This document shows positions 9,992-19,017 of a stretch of 62,939 nucleotides of DNA, piece by piece. A program made the translations under genes and the position numbers. Each line of letters begins with the position of its first letter. The first letter of the stretch is position 1. This DNA comes from Streptococcus danieliae (GTDB taxonomy: Bacteria > Bacillota > Bacilli > Lactobacillales > Streptococcaceae): contig NZ_JACBXX010000134.1 of the NCBI RefSeq assembly GCF_013415245.1, positions 1 to 62,939 on the forward strand. Direction: 5' to 3'. The notes below the pieces were generated by a model. The model had not been told where the DNA came from, searched no databases, and was given only the letters and a program-made list of their open reading frames with translations.

Positions 9992-11746
9992 TTGGCTGAC
10001 CAAGAAAGACCGAAAAGTCTAAGCTTTAAAGAGCAAATTCTGAGAGACCTTTCCAAATCCAAGCAAAAAAGACAGGAGATGCTGAGTCAGGTTCAGCGTG
10101 CCCATGCTGAAAAAATGGCTCAGGCCCAGGTGGTTGAACAAGAAGCAGGAGTCGAACAGTCTAGAGTGAAATCCTCAGAGGCTAGGCCTGCCGTTCCAGC
10201 TATCCCTCAAGCCGGAAAGATCAAACAGACAGATGTGAATCCGGAGGTTCCTGTAGCGGCACCCAAGCCGGCAGCAGCTCTCAAACGGAAAGGGAAGTCC
10301 ATCCAGGTGCCCTTGTCCATTGGTAAAAAACATACCACCACCATTGAGACAGAGGCTCTTCGCAAACAAAGAACGGTCCCTGCGGCTAAAGAAAAAGCGC
10401 ATGCAGAAGCTGTCCAGCAGAAACAACCTGGAGCTCAGATTCGCATGAAAGCAGCTCCAGGGAAATCGCTCTCTTTTGCTGCCGAAGAACAGAAACAGAG
10501 CCTAGCTCCTGTAAAAGAAACCAAGTTGGCTCGGGTTGAACAAGTCGACTGGCAAGGAGAAGAAGACATGGAAAAACGTCAAGAAAAACGTCGAAAACAA
10601 AACCAAGTGGCTAAGAAGATTGTTGGAGTGGTAACTCTGCTACTCTTGCTTTGCTTCCTAGCAACTGGCGTTTTCGGTTACATTTACGTCCAATCTGCCT
10701 TGGGGCCGATTGATCAAGACTCAACAGAGTATGTCCAGGTTGAAGTGCCGATTGGCTCTTCTAACCGAGAAATTGGCCGCATTTTAGAAGATGCCGGTCT
10801 CATTAAGAGTGGCCAAGTGTTTAATTTTTACACACAATTCCGCAATCATACCGATTTCCAATCCGGTTATTACAACCTGCAGAAAAATATGAATGTGGAA
10901 GAAATTATTGAGAGATTGAAAGAGGGCGGAACGGAGAGTCCGGTGGCCCCATCTCTCGGTAAAATCACAATTCCAGAAGGTTATACCTTGGAGCAGATTT
11001 CGGATGCTGTTACTCGAAATGCAGCTTCGAAAGATGGTCAAGAAAATAGTATCTTTACCAAAGAAGCCTTTATGGAAAAAGTTCAGGATGATGGCTTTAT
11101 CGAAGCGCTCGTGGCGAAATACCCCAATCTTTTGGGCAGTCTGGCTGCCAAAGAAGCGGGAGTTAAGTACCGTTTAGAGGGCTATCTCTTCCCTGCAACC
11201 TATGACTACAATGAGGGTGACACAGTTGAGGCCTTGATTGAACAAATGGTCGCAGCCATGGATGCCAATATGGCACAGTTCTATGAGCCGATTGCCCAGC
11301 AACAAAAATCCGTGAATGATATCTTGAGCCTAGCTTCTCTTGTTGAGAAAGAGGGAGCAACAGATGAGGATCGGAAAAATATTGCCAGCGCCTTCAATAA
11401 CCGTCTGAGCCAACAAATGCCTCTCCAAAGTAACATTGCCATCCTATATGCAATGGGCAAACTTGGACAAAAGACAACCCTCGCTGAAGATGCTGGAATC
11501 GATACCAATATCGATTCACCTTACAACATTTACAAAAATCCAGGTCTTATGCCTGGTCCAGTAGACAGCCCAGGAATGGCAGCCATTCGTGCCACCATTG
11601 ATCCCAACAAAACAGACTACCTCTACTTTGTAGCGGATGTCGATACAGGTACTGTCTACTACGCCAACAATATTGAAGAACACAACCGGAATGTTGAAGA
11701 ACATGTCAATTCCAAACTAGCCAACGCATCGGCTAGTGCCAATTAG
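9992..11746 (+). CDS. mltG: Endolytic murein transglycosylase MltG
   Basis: MltG cleaves nascent glycan strands and, in streptococci, acts in peripheral peptidoglycan synthesis. I choose the TTG at 9992, eight bases after AAGGAGG; the in-frame ATG at 9974 itself overlaps that site. Product about 584 aa. A long charged cytosolic region (about 1-205, Lys/Gln/Ala rich) precedes one membrane segment (IVGVVTLLLLLCFLATGVFGYIY). The extracellular YceG domain has a LysM-like part, YRLEGYLFPATY, the catalytic-region ASLVEKEG and a C-terminal LMPGPVDSPG. It is followed 13 bases later by greA, the usual streptococcal order. Confidence 0.93.
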   Translation: MADQERPKSLSFKEQILRDLSKSKQKRQEMLSQVQRAHAEKMAQAQVVEQEAGVEQSRVKSSEARPAVPAIPQAGKIKQTDVNPEVPVAAPKPAAALKRKGKSIQVPLSIGKKHTTTIETEALRKQRTVPAAKEKAHAEAVQQKQPGAQIRMKAAPGKSLSFAAEEQKQSLAPVKETKLARVEQVDWQGEEDMEKRQEKRRKQNQVAKKIVGVVTLLLLLCFLATGVFGYIYVQSALGPIDQDSTEYVQVEVPIGSSNREIGRILEDAGLIKSGQVFNFYTQFRNHTDFQSGYYNLQKNMNVEEIIERLKEGGTESPVAPSLGKITIPEGYTLEQISDAVTRNAASKDGQENSIFTKEAFMEKVQDDGFIEALVAKYPNLLGSLAAKEAGVKYRLEGYLFPATYDYNEGDTVEALIEQMVAAMDANMAQFYEPIAQQQKSVNDILSLASLVEKEGATDEDRKNIASAFNNRLSQQMPLQSNIAILYAMGKLGQKTTLAEDAGIDTNIDSPYNIYKNPGLMPGPVDSPGMAAIRATIDPNKTDYLYFVADVDTGTVYYANNIEEHNRNVEEHVNSKLANASASAN

Positions 11747-11759
11747 AAAGTGAGAAACT

Positions 11760-12242
11760 ATGGCAGAAAAAACCTATCCAATGACCCAGGCTGAAAAGGA
11801 AAAGCTTGAAAAAGAATTAGAAGAACTGAAATTGGTCCGTCGTCCAGAAGTCGTTGAGCGGATTAAAATCGCCCGTTCCTACGGAGACCTTTCTGAAAAT
11901 AGTGAATACGAAGCAGCCAAAGACGAGCAAGCCTTTGTCGAAGGTCAAATCTCAGACTTGGAGACCAAAATTCGCTATGCTGAAATCGTAGACTCTGATT
12001 CCGTTGCTAAAAATGAAGTAGCTATCGGTAAAACTGTCACCATCCAAGAAGTGGGTGAAACAGACACCGAAACTTACATGATTGTCGGATCTGCTGGTGC
12101 TGATGCTTTTGCTAATAAGGTTTCTAACGAAAGCCCGATCGGCCAAGCCCTCATCGGTCGTAAAACCGGTGACACCGTTACCGTCCAAACCCCAGTTGGC
12201 AGCTACGATGTCAAAATCGTATCTGTGAAAAAATCAAAGTAA
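11760..12242 (+). CDS. greA: Transcription elongation factor GreA
   Basis: GreA rescues backtracked RNA polymerase by stimulating transcript cleavage. It is 160 aa, the normal length. The N-terminal coiled coil (about 1-75) carries the acidic tip [16 protein letters not shown], and the C-terminal FKBP-like domain ends [21 protein letters not shown]. It is downstream of mltG with a 13-base gap and ends in a strong terminator, so mltG-greA is probably one transcript. Confidence 0.97.
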   Translation: MAEKTYPMTQAEKEKLEKELEELKLVRRPEVVERIKIARSYGDLSENSEYEAAKDEQAFVEGQISDLETKIRYAEIVDSDSVAKNEVAIGKTVTIQEVGETDTETYMIVGSAGADAFANKVSNESPIGQALIGRKTGDTVTVQTPVGSYDVKIVSVKKSK

Positions 12243-12257
12243 GCAGGGTAGCCTGTG

Positions 12258-12299
12258 AAAAAGGACTTGATTCTCATTTTGAAGAATCAAGTCCTTTTT
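12258..12299 (+). terminator. Terminator after greA
   Basis: AAAAAGGACTTGATTCT and AGAATCAAGTCCTTTTT form a perfect 17-bp stem around an 8-base loop, with T residues at the 3' end. Confidence 0.9.
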
Positions 12300-12324
12300 G
12301 GGTTCTGAGAGTAGCCAGAACTAC

Positions 12325-12355
12325 AAAAAGCCCCATCTTCCAAAGGAAAATGGGG
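12325..12355 (-). terminator. Terminator after yidC
   Basis: Read on the minus strand, CCCCATTTTCC and GGAAGATGGGG pair (one mismatch) with a short loop, then CTTTTTG. It converges with the greA terminator. Confidence 0.8.
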
Positions 12356-12365
12356 TGGTCACTGA

Positions 12366-13304
12366 TTAGCGTGAGCGCTGCTTACCAGCGTTGCGTTTTT
12401 TGTTTGCCTGTTGACGGTTTTGGGAGCTTGGTGGGGTTACGTCTTTGATAGGACTAGCACCTGCACCGGCTCCGAAGACTGCTCCGAACTGACTTGGTGT
12501 TTTAGGAGGATTTTCTTCAAATTCCTTGGCAACTTGTTTACGGAGACGTGGACGAACCACATACATGGTAATTAATTGCTGAATAATTGAGAAGAAACCA
12601 CCGACCAACCAGTAGAGGGCTACTCCGGCAGGAGAGCTGAAGGAGAAGAACATAATCATCAAGGGGCTGATCAACACCATGGACTGCATTTGTTTGCGTT
12701 GTTCTTCAGTGACTCCAACCAGGGTCAAGGCTGACTGGATCAAGTAGAGAACTCCGGTTAGGATGGTCAGGAGCATACTTGGAGAATCTAAGGGAATATT
12801 CATCCAGCTGGAGCCTGCGATACCAGGGGTATGTTGGGCTGCGAAGAAGAGAGCTGAGAAGAAAGGCATCTGGATCAAGATTGGGAGACAGCCGATGCCT
12901 CCAAAAGGATTGAGGCCATTTTCCCGTTGAGCCGCCATAAATTCTTGGTTGGCCAATAATTTCTCTTCTTGGGTCTGGGCATTTCGCATCCGCTCTTGAA
13001 TCGGTGCCAAGATGGGTTGCATATAGGCCATTTTTTCAGCCTGATAAGCTGCCTTCTGGGCCTGATAGAGTCCTAGCGGCAGGATAATCACACGCACAAT
13101 AATGGTTACAAGAATAATCGCCACACCATAACCCAAGGCTTGGTTTTCAGCGAAGAAAGTGATCAGGGTGCTCATGGGTTGCCCCAAGAGGGTCCAAATT
13201 AGACCTGTCGGATTGCCATTAGCATCTTGACCGACACAGCCTGAGAGCAAGACTAGCATGGAAGCCAAGAGTCCTGCAGTAGCAAATGTTTTTTTAGTCG
13301 TCAC
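12366..13304 (-). CDS. yidC: Membrane protein insertase YidC (YidC1/Oxa1 family)
   Basis: YidC inserts membrane proteins with or without Sec. It is 312 aa with a lipoprotein signal (LLSGC lipobox near residue 22), so it is a lipid-anchored multi-pass membrane protein. About five membrane segments are visible, with the cytosolic loop QAQKAAYQAEKMAYMQP between the first two, the conserved GGIGCLPILIQMPFF region, and a basic Lys/Arg/Gln-rich C-terminal tail after VVRPRLRKQV. Streptococci usually carry two paralogs; the acyP neighbourhood is typical of YidC1. It lies 79 bases downstream of acyP on the same strand. Confidence 0.95.
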   Translation of the reverse strand: MTTKKTFATAGLLASMLVLLSGCVGQDANGNPTGLIWTLLGQPMSTLITFFAENQALGYGVAIILVTIIVRVIILPLGLYQAQKAAYQAEKMAYMQPILAPIQERMRNAQTQEEKLLANQEFMAAQRENGLNPFGGIGCLPILIQMPFFSALFFAAQHTPGIAGSSWMNIPLDSPSMLLTILTGVLYLIQSALTLVGVTEEQRKQMQSMVLISPLMIMFFSFSSPAGVALYWLVGGFFSIIQQLITMYVVRPRLRKQVAKEFEENPPKTPSQFGAVFGAGAGASPIKDVTPPSSQNRQQANKKRNAGKQRSR

Positions 13305-13383
13305 AATTCAGTTCCTTTTCTAAATGATACCCTTCTATTCTACTGCTTTTGAGCCTGGATTACAATAGGACTGCAGACGGAGC

Positions 13384-13662
13384 TTAGTTTTGGATGGCAA
13401 AATCTTCGTAAGAAGGGAAATTTGCCAGGGTCACATCGACATAGGTCACTTTAGAAAAAGGACTAGGTCCCTTTCTCACCTCTTGGATAAAAAGAGCCAT
13501 CTTTGCCGTATCTTCGGCCTGGGCTAGAATTTCAACCAACCCATCCTCGCGGTTCCAGACACGACCGGTAATCCCTCCCAAAGAATTGGCTAATTCCCAG
13601 ACGGACCAGCGAAAACCGACTCCTTGGACTCGTCCCTGAACAATCATACGTACTTTTTTCAT
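13384..13662 (-). CDS. acyP: Acylphosphatase
   Basis: This small enzyme hydrolyses acyl phosphates. It is 92 aa from the ATG that reads MKKVRMIVQGRVQGVGFRW, preceded by AAAAGGAGAAAG; upstream in-frame starts run into the next gene's promoter and are unlikely. The catalytic Arg lies in GRVQGVGFRW and the Asn in GRVWNREDGLVEI. It is divergent from the rRNA methyltransferase at 13694 and probably co-transcribed with yidC. Confidence 0.93.
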   Translation of the reverse strand: MKKVRMIVQGRVQGVGFRWSVWELANSLGGITGRVWNREDGLVEILAQAEDTAKMALFIQEVRKGPSPFSKVTYVDVTLANFPSYEDFAIQN

Positions 13663-13677
13663 GACTTTCTCCTTTTG

Positions 13678-13686
13678 TGCTATAAT
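13678..13686 (+). promoter_or_regulatory. Extended -10 promoter 7 nt from the ATG of an rRNA methyltransferase
   Basis: TGCTATAAT (TATAAT at 13681-13686) is separated from the ATG at 13694 by only seven bases, with no ribosome binding site between. Transcription starting 6-7 bases after the -10 would begin at or next to the A of ATG. Confidence 0.7.
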
Positions 13687-13693
13687 ATCTCTT

Positions 13694-14431
13694 ATGACTA
13701 TTATAACCTCTAAAACTAATCCTTTGATTAAAAAGATCAAAAAGCTGACCAAGAAAAAATACCGCAAGGATTCCTATTTGATTGAAGGTTGGCACCTTTT
13801 TGAGGAGGCCTATCAAGCCGGAGCTAGCTTTGGCCCGATTTTGATTTTGGAAGAAGAACGGCATCGTCTCCCCGCGGATGTCAACTATCAAGTAGTGAGT
13901 CCTGCCGTTCTGGCGGAAGTCGCCGATTCGAAAACGCCTCAAGGGATTGTGGCCGAGGTGCAACGAGAGGTCCAAGAGGTCCCAGATCTGACCCAGGGCA
14001 AGTGGCTCTATCTTGAAGAAGTGCAGGATCCAGGTAATGTTGGTACCATGATTCGGACAGCTGATGCAGCGGGCTTTACGGGGGTTCTAGTGAGCCCTGG
14101 AACAGCTGATATCTATAGCCCTAAGACCCTACGTTCCATGCAGGGGAGCCACTGGCACCTACCCATTTATGAATATCCCTTGGACCAGCTAGCCCAGGAA
14201 GCTCATGCGCCGCTGCTGGTGACCAGTCTGCAAAACCGGTCTCAGAGTTACTTGGATCTAGGTCCCTTGGATGCGGTGATTCTCTTAATGGGGAATGAGG
14301 GCCAGGGTGCTTCGGAACAAGCCCATTCACTGGCAGATCAGACCGTTCATATTCCGATGGCCGGTCAGGCAGAAAGCCTCAATGTGGCTATTGCCTCGGG
14401 GATCCTCTTGTTTCATTTGAAAAATAGCTAA
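13694..14431 (+). CDS. TrmH/SpoU-family RNA 2'-O-methyltransferase
   Basis: This SPOUT-class SAM-dependent ribose methyltransferase is about 245 aa. An N-terminal substrate-binding region (NPLIKKIKKLTKKKYRKD) precedes the knotted domain with the three SpoU motifs: QDPGNVGTMIRTADAAGF, LLMGNEGQG and IPMAGQAESLNVAIA. It resembles firmicute YsgA/RlmB-like proteins acting on 23S rRNA; the exact target is not evident. I start at the ATG at 13694 because the family begins ITSKTNPLIK. The promoter is almost on the start codon, so the message may be leaderless. Confidence 0.9.
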   Translation: MTIITSKTNPLIKKIKKLTKKKYRKDSYLIEGWHLFEEAYQAGASFGPILILEEERHRLPADVNYQVVSPAVLAEVADSKTPQGIVAEVQREVQEVPDLTQGKWLYLEEVQDPGNVGTMIRTADAAGFTGVLVSPGTADIYSPKTLRSMQGSHWHLPIYEYPLDQLAQEAHAPLLVTSLQNRSQSYLDLGPLDAVILLMGNEGQGASEQAHSLADQTVHIPMAGQAESLNVAIASGILLFHLKNS

Positions 14432-14441
14432 AGGAGAATTT

Positions 14442-15194
14442 ATGCAACCAATTACCAGTCAAGCCGATACCGGTTTAAATCGTTTCTTTGCCAAGGTCTA
14501 TGGTTATATGGGTCTGGGTCTAGCAATCTCAGCCCTAGTTTCAGGACTTTTGCTTTACGTTTTCCAAGCAACCATGCTCAACATCATGGCCAACCATTCC
14601 TGGGTTTACTATGCCGCTTCCTTTATTGAAATTGCCTTGGTCTACTCCGTTTCAAGCACTGCCTGGAAAAATAATCCAATGGCCATGCCTCTGTTCCTGT
14701 TCTACTCAGCTCTTAACGGCTTTACACTAAGCTTTATTTTGGCAGCCTACAGCCAAACCAATGTCTTTGCAGCCTTTGTGACAGCGACCCTGACCTTCTT
14801 TGCGATGGCTGTGATTGGTCTTGTCAGCAAGCGAGACCTATCCGGTATGGCCCAGGCCTTCCGAATGGTGCTACTGGGTGTGTTGATTGCAAGTTTGATT
14901 AACATTTTCCTACGAAGTGCCGGCTTGTCCTATGTGATGAGTTTGGTCATGGTCGTGATTTTTGCTGGTTTGACAGCCTACGACAACCAACGCATTCGTC
15001 AAGCCTACCAGCAATCAGGTGGGCAAGTGTCCAACGGTTGGGCGATTTCTATGGCCTTGAGTCTCTATTTGAACTTTATTAATCTCTTCTTGAGTATTCT
15101 TCGCATTTTTGCTTGGAGGTCTTTTTTCTTTTTGAAAAAGCGTCAGAGCTTTGGTATAATAAGAGCGAATGTATGTAATACTCAAACTAGTTAG
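14442..15194 (+). CDS. Bax inhibitor-1/YccA family membrane protein, with extended C-terminus
   Basis: This TMBIM-family integral membrane protein is a putative pH-dependent ion channel in relatives. Seven hydrophobic segments are visible between residues 25 and 227, and the family signature includes GLTAYDNQRIRQ near residue 180. Relatives usually end shortly after the last helix (about 230 aa). Here the frame continues for some 20 residues (WRSFFFLKKRQSFGIIRANV) through what looks like the promoter of the next gene. A frameshift or stop loss near 15110 would explain this. Preceded by AAAGGAGAATTT. Confidence 0.9.
   Translation: MQPITSQADTGLNRFFAKVYGYMGLGLAISALVSGLLLYVFQATMLNIMANHSWVYYAASFIEIALVYSVSSTAWKNNPMAMPLFLFYSALNGFTLSFILAAYSQTNVFAAFVTATLTFFAMAVIGLVSKRDLSGMAQAFRMVLLGVLIASLINIFLRSAGLSYVMSLVMVVIFAGLTAYDNQRIRQAYQQSGGQVSNGWAISMALSLYLNFINLFLSILRIFAWRSFFFLKKRQSFGIIRANVCNTQTS
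15132..15160 (+). promoter_or_regulatory. Promoter of yneF inside the preceding gene
   Basis: TTGAAA (15132-15137), a 17-base spacer and TATAAT (15155-15160, with upstream TTGG) form a good sigma-A promoter. It lies entirely within the C-terminal extension of the preceding coding frame. Confidence 0.75.
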
Positions 15195-15216
15195 AGTAAG
15201 AGGAAGGATTTGAACT

Positions 15217-15450
15217 ATGGCTTTGTGGCTAGCAATTATTTTAATCGTCGTTTTCTTTATTGGTGGTGTGGCACTCGGGATTTACTTGACCCGTCGCCAA
15301 GTTGAACAAGAAATGGCTCAATACCCTCGTTTGAATAAGGATGCCCTTCGGGTTATGATGGGCCAAATGGGTCAAAAGCCAAGTGAGGCTCGTGTCAACC
15401 AAGTTTACCAACAAATTGTCAATCAACAAAAGAAACAAGCCAAGAAATAA
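15217..15450 (+). CDS. UPF0154 protein YneF
   Basis: This is a small membrane protein of 77 aa. One N-terminal membrane segment (LAIILIVVFFIGGVALGIYL) is followed by a conserved cytosolic tail (TRRQVEQEMAQYPRLNKDALRVMMGQMGQKPSEARVNQ) typical of the family. The function is unknown. RBS AGAGGAAGGA precedes the ATG. It is followed by a hairpin with a weak T-run. Confidence 0.9.
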   Translation: MALWLAIILIVVFFIGGVALGIYLTRRQVEQEMAQYPRLNKDALRVMMGQMGQKPSEARVNQVYQQIVNQQKKQAKK

Positions 15451-15456
15451 GGAAGT

Positions 15457-15490
15457 GAGGCTGAGACAAGAGTCTCAGCCTTGTCGCTTT
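15457..15490 (+). terminator. Hairpin after yneF (weak terminator)
   Basis: GAGGCTGAGAC and GTCTCAGCCTTG pair around a 4-base loop. The tail TTGTCGCTTT is not a clean T-run, so partial read-through into murI is possible. Confidence 0.55.
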
Positions 15491-15556
15491 CCTCAGGTAA
15501 GCTAAGATTTCTAGTGTTACCTCGTGGTCTATCAGGTAAGATAAAGGGAGGATGGT

Positions 15557-16351
15557 ATGGATAATCGTCCAATTGGTTTCTTAGACTCAGGGGTTGGAGG
15601 TTTGACGGTCGTTAAAGAATTGCGACGGCAACTCCCCCATGAGGAAGTCATTTATATTGGGGACTCGGCGCGTGCGCCTTATGGACCACGCGCCGCCGAA
15701 GAAATTCGGCAATATACTTGGGAATTGGTCCGCTTTTTACAAGAGAAAAATGTCAAAATGATTGTCATTGCCTGCAATACGGCTACAGCTGTGGCCTGGG
15801 AAGAAATCAAGGAGGCCTTGGACATCCCCGTGTTAGGGGTGATTCTTCCAGGAGCCTCTGCAGCCCTAAAGGCTAATCTGAAGGGGACGATTGGGGTTAT
15901 TGCTACGGAGATGACCGTGGCTTCAGACATTTACCGGCAGAAGATCCAGTCCTTGGATCCCAAAGCTCAGGTGATGAGCCAACCCTGTCCTCCTTTTGTG
16001 CCCTTAGTAGAAGCCAATGAACTGCAGTCCAGTTTGGCTAAAAAGGTGGTTTATGACCAATTGAAGGACTTTCAGGGCAAGGTCTCAACCTTGATCCTAG
16101 GTTGTACCCACTACCCTTTGTTGCGCCCAGTCATTCAAAATGCCCTAGGGCCTGAGGTGACCTTGATTGATAGTGGGGCGGAATGTGTCCGGGATATTTC
16201 CGTTCTCCTGAATTATTTTGAGATTAACCGCGGTCGTGATCTCGGTGAGCAGCAACACACCTTTTATACAACCGGTGATGTTGAACCCTTTACCCAGCTA
16301 GCTCAGACCTGGCTGGAAGAAGCAGTACGAGTGGAGCATATAGATTTATGA
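15557..16351 (+). CDS. murI: Glutamate racemase
   Basis: MurI makes D-glutamate for peptidoglycan. It is 264 aa. The family motifs are [33 protein letters not shown] (first catalytic Cys) and LGCTHYPLL (second catalytic Cys). It starts after GGGAGGATGGT and overlaps rdgB by four bases (ATGA). The murI-rdgB-phosphodiesterase-cbpB-xerD-like-scpA-scpB order is the standard streptococcal operon. Confidence 0.96.
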   Translation: MDNRPIGFLDSGVGGLTVVKELRRQLPHEEVIYIGDSARAPYGPRAAEEIRQYTWELVRFLQEKNVKMIVIACNTATAVAWEEIKEALDIPVLGVILPGASAALKANLKGTIGVIATEMTVASDIYRQKIQSLDPKAQVMSQPCPPFVPLVEANELQSSLAKKVVYDQLKDFQGKVSTLILGCTHYPLLRPVIQNALGPEVTLIDSGAECVRDISVLLNYFEINRGRDLGEQQHTFYTTGDVEPFTQLAQTWLEEAVRVEHIDL

Positions 16352-17304
16352 AACAAGAATTAGTAGAATTTCGAGATGGACAAGACTGGTACGTGGCACA
16401 AGTTTCTGACGGACCTCACTTAAGTTTCGCTTTTGATCAGGAAGATCAGGTGTATCATTTCCTAGCTCCTTTTCAAAATTTGTCCCCAAAAAACGGCTTT
16501 AAAGTTCAAGTTTTCCAATGGTCCTCAGCCCAAAAGCTAGCTCGCTTTATGGTGGACTTGATAAATCGCAGTGAAGACCGGCAGTTGACCTTGGAGCGGC
16601 GGGGAGCAGCCCTCTTGGTGGTTGAGGACGGGCGTTTGTTGCATGTCGCCTTGCCTGAAAACGGTGAAGAGCTGGCCACGGTCGTGGGTGAAGCGGACTT
16701 AGAGCCGCTCTTGATTGCGACACGCAATGAAGGGAAAACGGCAGAATTTAAGAAGATTTTTGAGCCCCTTGGTTTTCGAGTGGAAAATCTCAATGACTAC
16801 CCCGACCTACCTGAAATTGCCGAGACGGGGACAACCTTTGAAGCCAATGCCCGCCTGAAGGCCGAAGGAATTGCAGCTATTACTGGAACCATGGTGTTAG
16901 CCGATGATTCCGGCTTGAAGGTTGACGTCTTAGGGGGACTGCCAGGAGTCTGGAGTGCTCGCTTTGCAGGTCCAGATGCGACGGATGCGGACAACAATGC
17001 CAAGTTGTTGCATGAGCTAGCTATGGTCTTGGAGGCTGACAAGCGTTCTGCCCAATTCCACACGACCCTGGTTGTTGCGGCACCGGGGCGGGAGTCCCTA
17101 GTTGTTGAGGCCGATTGGCCGGGTTACATTGCATTTGAGCCTAAAGGAGAAAATGGATTTGGTTATGATCCTCTGTTCCTCATTGGGGAGACTGGCAAAA
17201 CCTCTGCCCAATTGAGCATGGAGGAGAAAAACCAGCAGTCTCATCGGGCTCAAGCAGTTGAAAAATTAGTGGAGGTATTTCCATCATGGAGAGACGGACA
17301 ATAG
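16348..17304 (+). CDS. rdgB: Non-canonical purine NTP pyrophosphatase with N-terminal extension
   Basis: RdgB/HAM1 hydrolyses dITP, ITP and XTP to keep them out of nucleic acids. The HAM1 domain starts at residue 121 ([14 protein letters not shown]) and contains [24 protein letters not shown] and [11 protein letters not shown]. The first 120 residues are an extra domain of unknown function that streptococcal homologs also carry (total about 320 aa), without motifs I recognise. It overlaps murI upstream and the phosphodiesterase downstream. Confidence 0.93.
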   Translation: MKQELVEFRDGQDWYVAQVSDGPHLSFAFDQEDQVYHFLAPFQNLSPKNGFKVQVFQWSSAQKLARFMVDLINRSEDRQLTLERRGAALLVVEDGRLLHVALPENGEELATVVGEADLEPLLIATRNEGKTAEFKKIFEPLGFRVENLNDYPDLPEIAETGTTFEANARLKAEGIAAITGTMVLADDSGLKVDVLGGLPGVWSARFAGPDATDADNNAKLLHELAMVLEADKRSAQFHTTLVVAAPGRESLVVEADWPGYIAFEPKGENGFGYDPLFLIGETGKTSAQLSMEEKNQQSHRAQAVEKLVEVFPSWRDGQ

Positions 17305-17810
17305 TTGTCATGAGCGATTCTCATGGAGATCGCGAGATTGTTCAAGCCATTAAAGAGCAGTGGCAAGACAAGGCAGATCTGATTTTCCACAATGGCGATT
17401 CGGAGCTTGAAGTGGGTGATCCGGTCTGGGATGGCATTCAGGTTGTTGCTGGCAATATGGACTTTTTAGCCGGTTATCCCGATCAGCAGCGGGTGGAGCT
17501 GGATGGCTATAAGATCATCCAAACCCATGGTCACTTACAGAACATCAATTTCACCATGGATAAATTGGCCTATTGGGCCCAGGAGGAAGAAGCTAGCATC
17601 TGCTTGTATGGCCACCTCCATGTCCCAGCTGCTTATCAAGAAGCGGGGATTCTCTATGTGAATCCAGGTTCTGTCAGCCAGCCCCGAGGCCAAATCTTGG
17701 AGCGGCTCTATGCCGTCCTCTCAATCCAAGGTACACAGGTTCGGATTGATTACTACACGCGTGACCATCAGCTTTTCCCAGGCCTAAGCAAGGAGTTTAC
17801 CATCCAATGA
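17286..17810 (+). CDS. YfcE/MJ0936-type metallophosphoesterase
   Basis: This is a predicted cytosolic phosphodiesterase, 174 aa. The two-metal calcineurin-like site is visible as SDSHGD, FHNGDSE, VAGNMD, THGHLQ and YGHLHVP, the full metal-ligand set. The substrate is unknown; family members cleave model phosphodiesters. It overlaps rdgB by 19 bases and cbpB by four, so it is translated as part of the murI operon. Confidence 0.92.
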   Translation: MERRTIVVMSDSHGDREIVQAIKEQWQDKADLIFHNGDSELEVGDPVWDGIQVVAGNMDFLAGYPDQQRVELDGYKIIQTHGHLQNINFTMDKLAYWAQEEEASICLYGHLHVPAAYQEAGILYVNPGSVSQPRGQILERLYAVLSIQGTQVRIDYYTRDHQLFPGLSKEFTIQ

Positions 17811-18268
17811 TTGCAGAACCACTAGAGGATTATTTGAAGGCTCAAGAATCGACCTTCCTCACGCTGGCCAAAAATCTGGCGGTGGTCATTGATAGTCACA
17901 ATGTCGACCATGTGATTCTGTTGTTGAGCCAGATTAGCTACACTCGGATTCCCGTGGTCACCGACCACGGTCACTATGTTGGGACGATTTCTCTGACGGA
18001 CATTCTCAGCTACCAAATGAAACACAATCTGTCTGCTGAGGAGCTGGAAAGTATGGACATTGTTCATATGGTGAAACGTGATGGATTAACCCTGGCTCCT
18101 GGTTACAGCTTAACCGAGGTTTTCCATAAACTGGTTGATGAATCCTTCCTACCCGTTTTGGATGACCAAGGTGTCTTGGAAGGAATTATCGCCCGGAAAT
18201 CCATTTTGAAGGCCACCAATGCCCTGCTCCACGAGTTTGGTCAGTATTATGAAATGAGTCCCAAATGA
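17807..18268 (+). CDS. cbpB: CBS-domain protein CbpB-like (cyclic-di-AMP receptor family)
   Basis: This 153-aa protein has two CBS repeats (about residues 20-75 with TRIPVVTDHGHYVGTISLTDIL, and 85-140 with FLPVLDDQGVLEGIIARKSIL). Homologs bind c-di-AMP and, when free, activate the (p)ppGpp synthetase Rel; binding here is inferred from family and position. It overlaps its neighbours on both sides by four bases. Confidence 0.88.
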   Translation: MIAEPLEDYLKAQESTFLTLAKNLAVVIDSHNVDHVILLLSQISYTRIPVVTDHGHYVGTISLTDILSYQMKHNLSAEELESMDIVHMVKRDGLTLAPGYSLTEVFHKLVDESFLPVLDDQGVLEGIIARKSILKATNALLHEFGQYYEMSPK

Positions 18269-19017
18269 AAGACTGGATTGAAGCCTTTTTAGACTCCAAA
18301 CGCTTGTCAGCCAATACCCGAGCAGCCTATAGTTCCGACCTCCAGCAACTGGCCAAAAGTCTGCAGGGAGCAGTAGTAGACGAGTTGGGTCTGAAACTCT
18401 ATCGCGATTCTCTGGCCCAGCTTAGTGTAACCGCCCAGCGCCGGAAATTATCGGCCATTAATCAATTCCTCCTCTTTCTTTATGAGGAGGGTCATAGCGA
18501 CCAGTACCATCGCCTCACCTTACCTCCTTTGGAAAGGAAAGAGGAGCCTAGTACTCCTGACCGGACTTTGCTGGCTAAGGATTTGTTTGAGACAGTCACC
18601 CAGTATCCCCAAGGGCAAATTCTGGTCGCCTTGATCTTGGAGGCTGGCCTACAGGCAACAGAGATTATCCAGCTAGAACGGACGGACTTACAGCCGGCCC
18701 TGGGGCTGCTACAGGTTGGCCAAAGTGGGAGGCGCCGCGTTCTGGAGTTAAGTCCGCGTCTGAGCCAGGCCCTAGCTCAAACAAGCCAAACTTCCTACAT
18801 CTTTGAACACCAAGGCAAACCCTACACCCGTCAGTGGGTCTTTCTGCAAATCAAGGCCTATTTGGAGGAGCAGGGACTGGTCCCGCACTCTCCCCAAAGC
18901 TTACGGGAGCAATATATTTTTAAAGAATTGCAGGCTGGGGTGGGCCTGTTGACAATTGCAGACAATCTTGGGCTCCGCTCTCTGCACAGTATTGAGAAGT
19001 ACCGCAAATGGAAATAA
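18265..19017 (+). CDS. XerD-like tyrosine-recombinase homolog, catalytic residues degenerate
   Basis: The fold is that of an integrase: an N-terminal SAM-like domain (about 1-90) and a C-terminal catalytic-like domain. Several catalytic positions are changed. The first Arg is Gln (GLQATE, residue 130, versus GLR in active enzymes). The HxLR box reads SPQSLREQ, with His replaced. The final Tyr remains in SIEKYRKW. Streptococci have such XerD-like proteins beside scpA, distinct from the XerS dimer resolution enzyme, so recombination activity is doubtful. It overlaps scpA by ten bases. Confidence 0.88.
   Translation: MKDWIEAFLDSKRLSANTRAAYSSDLQQLAKSLQGAVVDELGLKLYRDSLAQLSVTAQRRKLSAINQFLLFLYEEGHSDQYHRLTLPPLERKEEPSTPDRTLLAKDLFETVTQYPQGQILVALILEAGLQATEIIQLERTDLQPALGLLQVGQSGRRRVLELSPRLSQALAQTSQTSYIFEHQGKPYTRQWVFLQIKAYLEEQGLVPHSPQSLREQYIFKELQAGVGLLTIADNLGLRSLHSIEKYRKWK

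Noticed and set aside
13663-13767. Longer N-terminus for acylphosphatase
   Set aside because: It would read back through the opposite gene's promoter; the 92-aa form has the proper site and length.
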